DNA of 46,713 bases, taken from the NCBI GenBank assembly GCA_021791675.1, contig JAJYWE010000007.1, positions 28,660-75,372 on the forward strand, written 5' to 3'. The notes beneath the pieces are model-generated. The model saw only the letters and a program-made list of their open reading frames with translations, was not told where the DNA came from and ran no database searches. The first letter of the stretch is position 1, and every line of letters starts with the position of its first letter. A program made the translations under genes and the position numbers. This document shows, piece after piece, positions 24,484 to 33,394 of the stretch. This DNA is from Actinomycetes bacterium. Its GTDB lineage: Bacteria; Actinomycetota; Acidimicrobiia; Acidimicrobiales; JAKAOS01.

Positions 24484-27084
24484 TCAGGAGCTGGTGGCGT
24501 CGGCGAGCGACCCCGGTTCCGCGCCGGGAAGTCGCCGACCCTGCCTGCGCCCCCGACGCCGACGCGCCGAGACGGCCACCGCGACGGCGAACGCGAGGGC
24601 AGCGCCGACGGCAAGGAGGATGCCGTCACGGAGCCCACTCGGGAAGTAGGTGAGCTCGACCACGCGGCCACCAGCAGGGACGTCGACTTCGAGCATCGCC
24701 CCTTTCCAGGTGCGCAGCGCGACCGGCCTCCCGTCGACCGTGGCGCGCCAGCCCGGCTCGGCGGCGACGCGGACGTCGAGCCATCCGCCCCGCGTGGCGC
24801 GGACGAGCACGGTTGCCTCGTTGTTCGCGCCGAACCGGAGGTCGCGCCGGACCGTGCCCTCGCTCGGGCGGGCGAAGGTGGCGGTATGCACGTCCGCGAC
24901 GCGGAACAGCTCCTCCCCGTTCAGGGTGGTGAGGTAGGAGAAGTCCACGGGGGGGCTGCTCGTGATCAGGTGGGCTTCGAGAGAGTGGAGAAGGCCGGGG
25001 TCTCCGTCGAGCGTCGCGGCGAGGCGCGCGAGGGCTCCCCGTTCGCGCCGGAGCGGGAGGCCACCCTCGGCGGGCGAGCTGGTTGCGCCCCAGTGGACGA
25101 GCGATTCGAGCCAGGTCGGGCTCGTGGTCGGGAAGGCGGCGCGCAGGTCCGGACGAACGGTGTAGAGCGTCACCAGCGTGACCAGTGCGTGCGCGCTCGA
25201 GGCAGCAGCGTTTCCGGCGAGGTCACCCTCCACCTGCCCGAGCGCGTTCCGCGGGATGCGCAGGAAGCCGCCGGGCCCGGTCAGCACGTAGCGGACCCCG
25301 AACTCCCGCGCCTGGCGCGCGCTCAGGATGTTCGGGAAGAACTCCGTCGTCCCGACCGGGAGTTGCGCGGCGGAGACGAGCGGGGTCGAGGTCGAGCGCG
25401 CCCAGGCGAGCTCGAGGCTCCGCTGCGTGGTCGCGTCGTAGGTCGCGAACTCGTGTAGCCGGTAAGCGATGTTTGCGTCGGGCAGGATCCCGACCGGCAC
25501 CGGGGCGTCTGGCGGCTGGGTGGTCGCAAAGCCGAGGAGATGGTCGCCCACGATGTGCCGGAGCGAGGCGATCGCCGGCGTCTCCGGGTAGGAGCGCCTG
25601 CCCCACGTGTTGACGGGTGCGGCAGCCACGACGAGGAGCGCCCCCTGGAGGACCGCCAGCGCCGCGAGCCCGACCGCGGCCGGTCTCGTCGTCGCCGGGC
25701 CCGCCCGGCCTCGTCGCCGCCCGGCCACGACGCGGCCGAGCGCCGGCCAGGCGAGCCAGGCCGCCAGCGCGACCTCGAGCACGAACGCCCACGCCAGGCT
25801 CTCGAGTCGGATCGCTCGTTCCGCAGGCGAGAGCGGCGGGGAGGTCGCACGCCAGGCGAGCCAGGCGGTGACGGCGAGTGTCCCGAGGACGAGCAGCCAC
25901 TCGGGCACGAGCTCGCGGGGGTGGCGGGTGCGGCGCCGCCCGAGCTCCTCTACCCCGATCCCGGCGAGCAGCGCGGCGCAGGTGGCCATCGGGAACGCGG
26001 CCCAAGCAGGCGCGATCCCCGAGACGAGCGGGAGGTGGCCGACCAGCCGCGGGTCGAGGTTGCCGCTGAAGGTCACGAGGCCGGCGGCCGCAGCGGTGAG
26101 CGCGAGGCCCCAGGTCGCCGGCCGGCGCCACGCCCGGAGCACGGCCACGGCCGCCGCGACGAGCACCACCGGACCGAGGTAGGTGGCGGTCTCGTAGTAG
26201 TTCGATGGCCCGAAGTAGACGCTCTTCTCGAGCGGGAGGCCGAAGTAGGCGGGGCTGAGGAGGGCGACCATCGACCGGAGGGGGAGGCCGAGCTCCTCGC
26301 TGCGGCCGTAGGCGGCACCGGCCCGGATGGCCGCGACCCCCGGGAGCCACAGCGGCGCCGAGAGCGCGGCCCCGAGGACGGCCCCGGCGGCGAGCGCCGG
26401 CAGGCGGCGCACGGCGCTACGGCCCGAGCCGATCGCGGTGACGAGGAGCACCGCGGTGCAGGCGGCGAGCTCGAGCAGGATGACCTCGGGGAAGCCGCCG
26501 TAGACGGCGAAGGCGAGGGCCAGTCCGAGCGCGCCGACCCGCCGCGGTGTCGGCGGATCGCGAAGGAGCAGGAGCCCCGCAGCGAGGATCCAGCCGCCCC
26601 ACTCGGCGACGCCGGTGTGGGGCCAGCCGACCCACGCGGCGAGCGGTCCGGCCAGCTCGCCGACGACGCCGGCGAAGGTCGCTGCCGGCCGGCCGAGCCC
26701 GAGGACTCGTGCCGCGGCGTAGGCCCCGAGGCCGGCTACCACGAGCTTGACGACGGTGGAGACGGTGTAGGCCTCGGCGAGGGGGGCGAGGTAGGCGACG
26801 AGCGAGGGGAGGCTCAGCACCGCGGACTGGAAGTTCAAGAACTCTGGCAGGCCGAGGCCGTTGAAGGGGTTCCAGAGTGGGAACTGGAGGTGGTGGAGTG
26901 CGGTCCAGTTGAGGGCGAGCCAGGCGGCGTCCTGGCGGACCTGGTCGCCATTGAGGACGTTGTGGACGCTCGGGAAGAGTCCCTTCCCGAGGCTGGTGGC
27001 GGAGAGCACCCCGTCGAATGGCCCGAGGATGGGACCCGCGGACAGCGCGGGGTACGCCCAGCTGAGGGCGAGGAGCACGAGCAA
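24484..27084 (-). CDS. YfhO-like polytopic membrane protein
   Basis: This protein of at least 866 residues has about a dozen membrane spans in residues 1-510 and a long outer domain ending in one more span. Features typical of the YfhO group are the first loop with GDQVRQDAAW and LWNPFNGLGLPEFLNFQSAVLS, and the C-terminal GWRATVDGRPVALR and AGGRVVELTYFPSGLRDG before the last helix. In Bacillus, YfhO acts in lipid-linked glycosylation of lipoteichoic acid. The TTG at 27084 would cut into the first membrane helix. In-frame codons continue upstream to a TAG at 27205-27207 without ATG, GTG or TTG; ATC at 27195 lies at the leaderless distance from TAGGGT and may be the real start (see findings). 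Confidence 0.8.
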   Translation of the reverse strand: MLVLLALSWAYPALSAGPILGPFDGVLSATSLGKGLFPSVHNVLNGDQVRQDAAWLALNWTALHHLQFPLWNPFNGLGLPEFLNFQSAVLSLPSLVAYLAPLAEAYTVSTVVKLVVAGLGAYAAARVLGLGRPAATFAGVVGELAGPLAAWVGWPHTGVAEWGGWILAAGLLLLRDPPTPRRVGALGLALAFAVYGGFPEVILLELAACTAVLLVTAIGSGRSAVRRLPALAAGAVLGAALSAPLWLPGVAAIRAGAAYGRSEELGLPLRSMVALLSPAYFGLPLEKSVYFGPSNYYETATYLGPVVLVAAAVAVLRAWRRPATWGLALTAAAAGLVTFSGNLDPRLVGHLPLVSGIAPAWAAFPMATCAALLAGIGVEELGRRRTRHPRELVPEWLLVLGTLAVTAWLAWRATSPPLSPAERAIRLESLAWAFVLEVALAAWLAWPALGRVVAGRRRGRAGPATTRPAAVGLAALAVLQGALLVVAAAPVNTWGRRSYPETPAIASLRHIVGDHLLGFATTQPPDAPVPVGILPDANIAYRLHEFATYDATTQRSLELAWARSTSTPLVSAAQLPVGTTEFFPNILSARQAREFGVRYVLTGPGGFLRIPRNALGQVEGDLAGNAAASSAHALVTLVTLYTVRPDLRAAFPTTSPTWLESLVHWGATSSPAEGGLPLRRERGALARLAATLDGDPGLLHSLEAHLITSSPPVDFSYLTTLNGEELFRVADVHTATFARPSEGTVRRDLRFGANNEATVLVRATRGGWLDVRVAAEPGWRATVDGRPVALRTWKGAMLEVDVPAGGRVVELTYFPSGLRDGILLAVGAALAFAVAVAVSARRRRGRRQGRRLPGAEPGSLADATSS

Positions 27085-27201
27085 CGCCGGTCCGAGCGCT
27101 GCGCGGACCCGTTCGCTCGTTCGTGCGTGAGACCCGGTGTGCGGTGCTGCGCTGGTGCGCGTCAGATCAGCGCTGCTCGGCTCGATCGGCGTGATCCTCG
27201 A

Positions 27202-27207
27202 ACCCTA
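27202..27207 (-). promoter_or_regulatory. -10 box upstream of the YfhO-like gene
   Basis: TAGGGT on the minus strand. It is followed after six bases by ATC at 27195, in frame with the YfhO-like protein. Confidence 0.45.
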
Positions 27208-27272
27208 CCAGGGAGTTCTCGCCGGTCGGTGGTCCTTGCTCCCCGTTCGCGAGGGGGATGGGGGCGCGGGGG

Positions 27273-27278
27273 TAGCCT
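27273..27278 (+). promoter_or_regulatory. -10 box of the leaderless gene at 27285
   Basis: TAGCCT ends six bases before the GTG at 27285, divergent from the YfhO-like promoter 66 bases away. Confidence 0.65.
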
Positions 27279-27284
27279 ACGACG

Positions 27285-29255
27285 GTGGCCTCCGGAGTGA
27301 CGCGTGCGCCGCTCGAGGCCGTGACCGTCGCGGAAGCGGAAGCGGAGGCGGAGGCGGAGGCGGAGACGCCGAGCAGGGCGGAGATCTCCCGGCGGGCGTA
27401 CCGGCTCTGGTGCGCGGGAGTCGTGGTGGTCGCCGCGGTCGTGGCGGCGCTGCGGGTGGTCCCGGCGGGCTACTACGACGACGACTTCTTGAACATCGGC
27501 CTCGACGGACGCCTCGGGCTGACCCCGGCGATGCTGACCAGGTCGATCTTCGGGCACTTCGTGCCCCTCGTCAACCTCTTCGACTGGGGTCTCTCGCACC
27601 TCCACCCGCTCCCACGCTGGCCGGTCGACGTCGTCGAGATCGCCTCGTTCGCCCTCGCCGTTGCATTCTTGGTCTCGTTGTTGACCCAGCTCACGGGGCG
27701 GCGGGCGGGTGTGGTCGCGATCGGGCTCGCAACGGGGCTGAGCGTGTTGTTCGTCCCGTCGCTCGCGTGGTGGGCGGCGGCCCAGCACGAGGTGACCTCG
27801 CTGGCTACGGCGATGGCCTGTGTGGACGGCTACGTGCGGTGGCGGCGAACGGGTCGGCACCGGTGGCTCGTCTGGTCCGGTGTCGCCTACGCCGCCGGGC
27901 TCGGCGTCTACGACGCAATGCTGCTCTTCTTCCCCGTTCTCGTGCTCTTCGCGCTGCTCTTCGAGTCGGCGAGCCTGCACCCCCGGGCGCTCTGGCGTGC
28001 CTTCTGGCGCCCGTGGCCCGCGTGGCTCGTCTACCTCGTCCCTTCGGCGGCGGACCTCGGGTGGCGGCTCAGCCACGCAGCCACCTACGCGAGCGCCCCC
28101 GCCCCGCGCACCTCGCTCTACGTCCCGTTCGTGGAGAGGAGCCTCCTCGGGACGTTCCTCCCGGGGCTGTTCGGGCTGAACGTCTGGGGCTTCTCGTCGG
28201 CGCGGAGCCGGGATCTCGCGTCGCTGGCGGCCGACCTGGCGGTCGGCCTGGTCGTCGTGGTGACGCTGGTGCGTCGGCCCGCCGTATGGCGCGCGTGGCT
28301 GTTGTTCCTGGTGCCCTTCGTCGTGACCGCAGTGGTCGTTGCCTACACCCGGGCCGCCCCCTTCGGGCTCGGGGCCGCGACGAGCTTTCGCTACCTGACC
28401 TTCGACGTCTTGCTGTTCGGGTGGGCGCTCGCGCTCGCTGCCCTACCCCTGCGCCCCGGCGCGCCCTTCGGCCCCCGACCACGCGCCGCGACGTCCGACG
28501 GCTCCCGGCCACGCGCCCGGGCGGCGACGCGCCGGCGGAGCCGAACAGGGGCCGCCGGGCTGCGTCGCGCCGGGGCGGTCGCGGTCGTTGCGAGCCTCGC
28601 CGTCTACGGGGCGGTCTCGTGGCGCTCGGGGAGCGCCGTTCCGCTCCTTCGCGAGACACACGCCGCTGGCGCGGCGGCACGCCGCTTTCGCAGCGCCTGG
28701 GCCCAACTGCTCGCCCGCCATCCCGGCGCCGTGCTCTGGGACTCGAGCGCCGCGCCGCTCTCCGACGTCTTCTACCCCTACGACCTGGTCCAGAACACCT
28801 ACGGCCGCGTGGTCGGGGAGGTCCGGTCGAGCGCGTCGGCCGGGGACTTCGTGGTGCTGCCCGACGGGGAAATCGCGCCCGGGTCATTTCGGGCGCTCGT
28901 CGCCCTCCCCCTCGGGGCACCGTCGACGGTGGTGACGGGCCCGGGGGTGCTCCAGCGCCGGGTCGGCACTGAGCGCTGCCTCTTCGGGGGGGGTAACGTC
29001 GCAATCCGCCTGGGGCACAGCCTCCCGTCCGGCGTGTGGTTCGTCCGGGTCACGGGAAGCGCGTCCGTCCCGCCCGTGGTGCTGGACGGATTCGGTTCCC
29101 TCTCCCTCGGGGCCGACCCGAGCTCGAGCATCGGCCGACTCCCGAAGGGAGTGCTCTCTGCGATCGGGCTCACTCTCCCGCCGGGTGGGCGCGTCTGCCT
29201 GAGCGCCGTCGAGGTCGGCCGACCCGCGGCGACCGGCCCGGCAGTCGGTAGCTGA
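27285..29255 (+). CDS. GT-C-like polytopic membrane protein with (AE)6 N terminus
   Basis: This 656-residue protein has a cytoplasmic N terminus with Ala-Glu repeated six times, ten or so membrane spans, and a 200-residue outer C-terminal domain. The first outer loop contains GYYDDDFLN and then GHFVPLVNLFDWGLSHLHP, an acidic motif plus an HxxP turn as in GT-C transferases that use polyprenyl-phosphate sugars. An Arg/Pro/Gly-rich linker lies near residue 400. The acceptor is unknown. It is divergent from the YfhO-like gene and its 3' end overlaps the GT2 gene on the other strand by 86 bases. Confidence 0.75.
   Translation: MASGVTRAPLEAVTVAEAEAEAEAEAETPSRAEISRRAYRLWCAGVVVVAAVVAALRVVPAGYYDDDFLNIGLDGRLGLTPAMLTRSIFGHFVPLVNLFDWGLSHLHPLPRWPVDVVEIASFALAVAFLVSLLTQLTGRRAGVVAIGLATGLSVLFVPSLAWWAAAQHEVTSLATAMACVDGYVRWRRTGRHRWLVWSGVAYAAGLGVYDAMLLFFPVLVLFALLFESASLHPRALWRAFWRPWPAWLVYLVPSAADLGWRLSHAATYASAPAPRTSLYVPFVERSLLGTFLPGLFGLNVWGFSSARSRDLASLAADLAVGLVVVVTLVRRPAVWRAWLLFLVPFVVTAVVVAYTRAAPFGLGAATSFRYLTFDVLLFGWALALAALPLRPGAPFGPRPRAATSDGSRPRARAATRRRSRTGAAGLRRAGAVAVVASLAVYGAVSWRSGSAVPLLRETHAAGAAARRFRSAWAQLLARHPGAVLWDSSAAPLSDVFYPYDLVQNTYGRVVGEVRSSASAGDFVVLPDGEIAPGSFRALVALPLGAPSTVVTGPGVLQRRVGTERCLFGGGNVAIRLGHSLPSGVWFVRVTGSASVPPVVLDGFGSLSLGADPSSSIGRLPKGVLSAIGLTLPPGGRVCLSAVEVGRPAATGPAVGS
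27330..27365 (+). repeat. Six in-frame hexamer repeats encoding (Ala-Glu)6
   Basis: Six units, GCGGAA twice then GCGGAG four times, lie 15 codons into the gene. Gain or loss of a unit would change protein length by two residues and keep the frame. Confidence 0.85.
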
Positions 29256-30033
29256 GCCCGAGGAAGAACCAGCGGAGGTAGCCGGGCAGGAGGCGACGCG
29301 CGTCGAAGCGGCTCTCGCCAGCCGTCCGGTCGGTCCAGACCGTCGGCACCTCGGCCAGCGTGAGCCCCGCGCCATGGGCCTTCACGGTCAGCTCGAGCGC
29401 CACTTCGAAGCCTCGCTCGCTCTCGATCGTGATGGAGCGGAGGTAGGAGGTCCGGTAGAGCTTGAAGTTGTTCGTCGGATCGGTGAGGGAGAGCCCTCCC
29501 GCATAGTGCAGGATGAAGCCCGCCGTCCGAGAGGCGACCCGCTTTGCCCGCGGCCCGCCGAGCTGGCGTCCGCCGGGGGCGTAACGGCTGCCTGCCACCA
29601 CGGCGGCGCCCGCCGCCGCGAGGCGGACCATCTCGTCGACGCGACTGTGCTCGTCCGAGCCGTCGGCCATGGTCACGAGCACGAGCGGAGCGTTCGCGGC
29701 GTCGAAGCCGGTTCGCAGCGCGTTGAGCACGCCACGCCCGAGCTCGTTGCGGACGAGACGGAGGTTGGCGAGCTCCGGCTGGAGGCGACGGACGACGGGC
29801 AGGGTGTCGTCCTCGTCGAAGTCGTAGACGACGAGGACCTCGTGCGGCGTTGCGACCTGTGTCTCGACCGAGCGGAGGACCGCCTCTATGGAGGCTCCCT
29901 CGTTGTAGACCGGGATCACGACGCTCAGCCGGGGACCTCCCGCGGGGTCTGGTCCGTGTCCGGCGGAGCCCGCCGGGCCGGCTCCGGGCGATCGAGGAAC
30001 CGAGGGTCCGACCGGGGGCGTGCCCTCGCTCAA
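29170..30033 (-). CDS. GT2 glycosyltransferase, dolichol-phosphate-mannose synthase-like
   Basis: This 287-residue GT-A protein makes, by family analogy, a polyprenyl-phosphate sugar that GT-C enzymes then use. The GT2 fold is visible as LSVVIPVYNEGASIEAVLRS, VVYDFDEDDTLPVV, and the metal-binding VTMADGSDE in the DxD region; NNFKLYR and the later RTAGESRFDARRLLPGYLRW resemble Dpm1. There is no membrane tail. The TTG at 30033 overlaps the epimerase stop (TTGA) and puts the domain about 40 residues in; a later start cannot be excluded. It lies at the end of a three-gene minus-strand operon: nucleotide-sugar dehydrogenase, epimerase, GT2. Confidence 0.87.
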   Translation of the reverse strand: MSEGTPPVGPSVPRSPGAGPAGSAGHGPDPAGGPRLSVVIPVYNEGASIEAVLRSVETQVATPHEVLVVYDFDEDDTLPVVRRLQPELANLRLVRNELGRGVLNALRTGFDAANAPLVLVTMADGSDEHSRVDEMVRLAAAGAAVVAGSRYAPGGRQLGGPRAKRVASRTAGFILHYAGGLSLTDPTNNFKLYRTSYLRSITIESERGFEVALELTVKAHGAGLTLAEVPTVWTDRTAGESRFDARRLLPGYLRWFFLGLSYRLPGRSPRVGRPRRRSGRRAHPAGE

Positions 30034-31052
30034 AGCCGTCCGGCGGCGACCTCCGCCTGGATCCACGGGATGACCTCGTTCAGGGTCTCGTCGAGGGTCG
30101 TCGTCGCCTCGAAGCCGAGTACCCGCGCCGCCTTCGCCGTGTCCGGCACCCGCCGTGACACGTCGTGCGCGAAGGGCTCGTCGTGGACCACATGGAGTTC
30201 CTCGTTGCCGCGGACCTTGTGCCAGATGAGCTCGGCGAGCTCGAGCACGGTGGTGGAGGCTGCCGTCGAGAGGTTGAAGTCCTCGTTCTCGGCACTCGGC
30301 GACTCCATCGCGAGGCGGATGCCCCTCGCCAGGTCGCCGCCGTAGGTGTAGTGGCGCACCTGGGTACCGTCGCCGAGGATGTGGAGGGGGTCCTGCCCCT
30401 TGAGGACCTTGAGCACGAGGTCGGGCACGACGTGGCTCATTGCGAGCTTCACGTTCCCGGACTCGATCTCGACGTCGCCGAGGGCACGGCGCTCGCCGAT
30501 GCCGACGCAGTTGAACGGCCGAAGGATCGTGTACGGGAGGCGATACTGCTGGGCTGCGCCCCGGGCGAAGTACTCGGAGGCAAGTTTTTGAAAGCCATAG
30601 GTCGAGAGCGGTGGCGGGCTCGTGAGCTCGGCGCCCTCGGGGGTCGGGAAGATCGTCGTGCTCTCGAAGACCATCGAGGACGAGAGCACCACGATGCGCG
30701 CGAGCGAGCCCCGTCGAAACGCCTCGATCGCGGCGTCGAAGGTGGACGCGAGGATGCGCTCGTTCTCGGCGAGCAGGTCGTAGGCGTAGCTGTGGAAGTA
30801 GCTGATGCCGCCGATCATCGCTGCGGCGGCCACGATCTGGTCGACGTCGGCTGCGAGCTCCTTCATGAGCGCCGGGTCTGTAGCGCTCCCCTCGACGAGG
30901 CGGTAGCGCGGATGCGAGTCGTAGGACCGCTCGACCTTTCCGTACTTGGAGAAGTTGTCGAGCCCGATCACCTCCCAGCCGGCCTCGAGCAGCTCCGGCA
31001 CGAGGTACCCGCAGATGAACCCGGCGGCACCGGTGACGAGCGCCCGGCTCAC
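30030..31052 (-). CDS. NAD-dependent sugar epimerase/dehydratase
   Basis: This 340-residue extended SDR begins with VSRALVTGAAGFICGYL (NAD loop GxxGxxxG), has VVLSSSMVFEST for the catalytic Ser region and STYGFQKLASEYF for Tyr-x3-Lys, then RPFNCVGIGERR and HILGDGTQVRHYTYGGDLARG. All catalytic positions are present. The sugar nucleotide it acts on is not clear; UDP-hexose 4-epimerase or a UDP-glucuronate-type epimerase both fit. GTG at 31052 overlaps the previous stop as GTGA. Its neighbours on both sides are sugar-nucleotide and transferase genes of the same operon. Confidence 0.87.
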   Translation of the reverse strand: MSRALVTGAAGFICGYLVPELLEAGWEVIGLDNFSKYGKVERSYDSHPRYRLVEGSATDPALMKELAADVDQIVAAAAMIGGISYFHSYAYDLLAENERILASTFDAAIEAFRRGSLARIVVLSSSMVFESTTIFPTPEGAELTSPPPLSTYGFQKLASEYFARGAAQQYRLPYTILRPFNCVGIGERRALGDVEIESGNVKLAMSHVVPDLVLKVLKGQDPLHILGDGTQVRHYTYGGDLARGIRLAMESPSAENEDFNLSTAASTTVLELAELIWHKVRGNEELHVVHDEPFAHDVSRRVPDTAKAARVLGFEATTTLDETLNEVIPWIQAEVAAGRL

Positions 31053-32341
31053 AGGTGGATCTCCCCGTCGACGATCCCCCAGACGTCGAGCAGCCGGCGC
31101 TCGCCGACATCCAGCCCCCGATAGCGGGCGTGGGGGGCGCCGATCACGACGACCTCCGCATCCTCGAGGGCCTTGTCGAGAGGAACGAGCTCGGGATCGG
31201 GCACGTAGGGGTCGGTACAGGACACCAGGGCTCCGGCGAACCACAACAGCTTCTTCAACTTGTAGCTGAGCGAGGCTCGAACGTCGTCGGACTCGGCCTT
31301 GAACGCCATCCCGAGCAGCGCGACGCGCCGGCCGGCGAGCGGCTCGGAGCTCGCGAGGGAGCGAACCAGGAACTCGGGAAGACCCTCGTTCACGAGCATC
31401 GCTGCATGCCCCAGGACGAAGTGCTGCCCGTCGAACGCAGAGAGCTGCATGGTGTCCTTGAGCAGGCACGGGCCGGCGGCGAAGCCGGGTCCGGGCAGGT
31501 CGGCAGCTCGCGGATAGTCGTCCCGCATGGCCGCGAGCACGTGTCCGTAGTCCACGCCCGCCTCCGCCGCCATGATGAGGAACTGGTTGGCGACCGCGAA
31601 CTTGAGGTAGCGCCAGGAGTTCGTGAAGAGCTTGGCAAGCTCGGCTTCCCGAGGCGTGGTTCGGATCGTCCGCACCCCGAGGCGCGAGAAGAGCTCCTCG
31701 GCGCGGCGGGCAGCCCGATCGTCGGTTGCGCCGACGATCTGGGGAAGGGTGCGCAGCTCCACCAGCGCCCTGCCCTCGGCGATTCGCTCCGGGCAGAAGG
31801 CCACGTCGACCTGGCGGCCCCGGGCTGCGAGCGCGCCCTCGACCCACTCCGTGGCGCCGGGATAGACGGTCGATCGCAGCACGAGGAGCGCACCGTCGAC
31901 GATGGAGGGCTCGATGTCTGCGAGCACCCGCTCGAAGACCCGGAGTGACGGGTTCAGGAACTCGTCGATCGGGGTGCCGACGATCAGGATGACGGTGTCA
32001 GTCCGCTGGAGGATCTCCGGAGACGGGGAGAACTCGAGTCGTCCCGTCCCGAGCACTTCCAGGAGGAGCTGGTCGGCCCCCTCCTCCACGAACGGCATCG
32101 TGCCCGACTGCACGAGCTCGACCTTTGCCTGGTCGACGTCGTAGACACCGACGAGCAGGCCCGCACTCGCGAGGCTGAGCGCCAGCGGGAGCCCAACGTG
32201 CCCGCAACCACCCACGAGGCAGACGTCGAGCCGCCGCCGGACGGGGGTCGCCGACGCGCCGACAGGCGAGGAAAGTTCTGCATGCACGAGGAGCGCTCCA
32301 CCGGATCGGGGGGGTCGACCGACCGCCGCTGGCGGCAGCAT
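31049..32341 (-). CDS. Nucleotide-sugar dehydrogenase (UDP-ManNAc/UDP-glucose dehydrogenase family)
   Basis: This 430-residue protein is a second member of the Ugd/WecC family in the window. Motifs are CLVGGCGHVGLPLALSLA, LVLRSTVYPGATEWVE, AFCPERIAEGRALVEL and the catalytic Cys292 in GFAAGPCLLKDTMQL, then LLGMAFKAESDDVRASLSYKL. FCPERIAEG and GPCLLKD are closer to UDP-N-acetylmannosamine dehydrogenase (WecC) than to Ugd. The start is uncertain: ATG at 32341 leaves only 14 bases to the divergent methyltransferase gene, while GTG at 32287 has GGTGGAG before it and still keeps the domain. The stop overlaps the epimerase gene. Confidence 0.88.
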   Translation of the reverse strand: MLPPAAVGRPPRSGGALLVHAELSSPVGASATPVRRRLDVCLVGGCGHVGLPLALSLASAGLLVGVYDVDQAKVELVQSGTMPFVEEGADQLLLEVLGTGRLEFSPSPEILQRTDTVILIVGTPIDEFLNPSLRVFERVLADIEPSIVDGALLVLRSTVYPGATEWVEGALAARGRQVDVAFCPERIAEGRALVELRTLPQIVGATDDRAARRAEELFSRLGVRTIRTTPREAELAKLFTNSWRYLKFAVANQFLIMAAEAGVDYGHVLAAMRDDYPRAADLPGPGFAAGPCLLKDTMQLSAFDGQHFVLGHAAMLVNEGLPEFLVRSLASSEPLAGRRVALLGMAFKAESDDVRASLSYKLKKLLWFAGALVSCTDPYVPDPELVPLDKALEDAEVVVIGAPHARYRGLDVGERRLLDVWGIVDGEIHL

Positions 32342-32355
32342 AGCATTCAGGCCCT

Positions 32356-33276
32356 ATGGCCGAGATGCAACCGGGCCGGGCGCGCCCACCCGAGACCCGG
32401 ACCGATGCTGCTGCGCTCGTCGGGGGTGTCGAGGGCGCTGGCGGCGCAGCCGAAGCGAGCTCAGGGGCGGCGGAGCGCGACGCGGGGGGAGGGGGCGCTC
32501 CGCCACCGGCCACCCGCCCGGTGCCGCGAGTGGGGCGAGAGCGATGGTTCCATGAGCACTATGTCGAGGCAGCGAGCGAGATCCTCGCCTTCCTCGCAGA
32601 GGACGGGATCTCGCTCGAGGGTGCGGATCTTGCCGATGTCGGCAGCGGAGACGGGATCATCGACCTGGGCGTGGCACATACAGCGGCACCCGGCTCGCTC
32701 GTCGGCTTCGACACCGACGCGACGGATCCGGCGACGCTTCTCGGGATCGTACGGGAGTTCGGCGTCGCCGACGAGCTCCCGTCCAATCTCCGCTTCGAGC
32801 AGTGCTCCCCGCGTACGCTCCCCGCCGCGGACGCGGCCTTCGACGTCGTGTTCAGCTGGTCGACCTTCGAGCACGTGCAGTGGCCGGTGGCGCTCTGTGG
32901 CGAGATCCGTCGGGTCCTCCGGCCCGGCGGGGTGGCGATGATCCAGCTCTGGCCCTTCTACCACTCGGAGCACGGATCGCATCTCTGGGAGTGGCTGCCA
33001 GAGGGCTTCGACCAGTACCTGGTCCCGAGGGACGAGGCGCGTCGGCGTGTCCTCAGCGCGGCGCCGGACCTCGACTGGGCGCGCTACCAGCTCGGGACGT
33101 TCCTGAACCGGATCACCCTCGACGACCTGCAACGGGCGCTGCTTGCCGGTGGGCTGCGACCGACGAAGGTCCAGCTGCTCTCGGAGGGCTTCCACGTTCC
33201 CCCGGGGCTCGCGCACCTCCCCCTCTCGCTGCTCGCGATCTCCGGGGTCAAGTTGCTGGCGGTGCCGCTGGCATAG
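32356..33276 (+). CDS. SAM-dependent methyltransferase
   Basis: This 306-residue protein has a disordered Gly/Ala-rich N terminus (about 55 residues) and then a class I methyltransferase: motif I LADVGSGDGIIDLG, the acidic strand end VGFDTDATD, and AFDVVFSWSTFEHVQWPVALCGEIRRVLRPGG, shown here by its core DVVFSWSTFEHV. It belongs to the Methyltransf_11/23 type. The acceptor is unknown; position within the glycan genes suggests a sugar O-methylation. TAGCAT lies nine bases before the ATG. It is convergent with the next gene. Confidence 0.82.
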   Translation: MAEMQPGRARPPETRTDAAALVGGVEGAGGAAEASSGAAERDAGGGGAPPPATRPVPRVGRERWFHEHYVEAASEILAFLAEDGISLEGADLADVGSGDGIIDLGVAHTAAPGSLVGFDTDATDPATLLGIVREFGVADELPSNLRFEQCSPRTLPAADAAFDVVFSWSTFEHVQWPVALCGEIRRVLRPGGVAMIQLWPFYHSEHGSHLWEWLPEGFDQYLVPRDEARRRVLSAAPDLDWARYQLGTFLNRITLDDLQRALLAGGLRPTKVQLLSEGFHVPPGLAHLPLSLLAISGVKLLAVPLA

Positions 33277-33281
33277 CGGCG

Positions 33282-33297
33282 CCTCCCCAACGGGAGG
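33282..33297. terminator. Hairpin after the methyltransferase gene
   Basis: CCTCCC and GGGAGG flank a CAAC loop five bases after the stop, and TTCCGTTG follows. It lies between convergent genes and could serve the plus strand. Confidence 0.6.
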
Positions 33298-33394
33298 TTC
33301 CGTTGCCGGGCCGCCTGCCTGCCCGCCCCTCGAATCATCTCGGCGGCGCGTGTCCAGTGCCCGCAGCCGCGGGACAGCCGTTCGCCCGCCGGGG

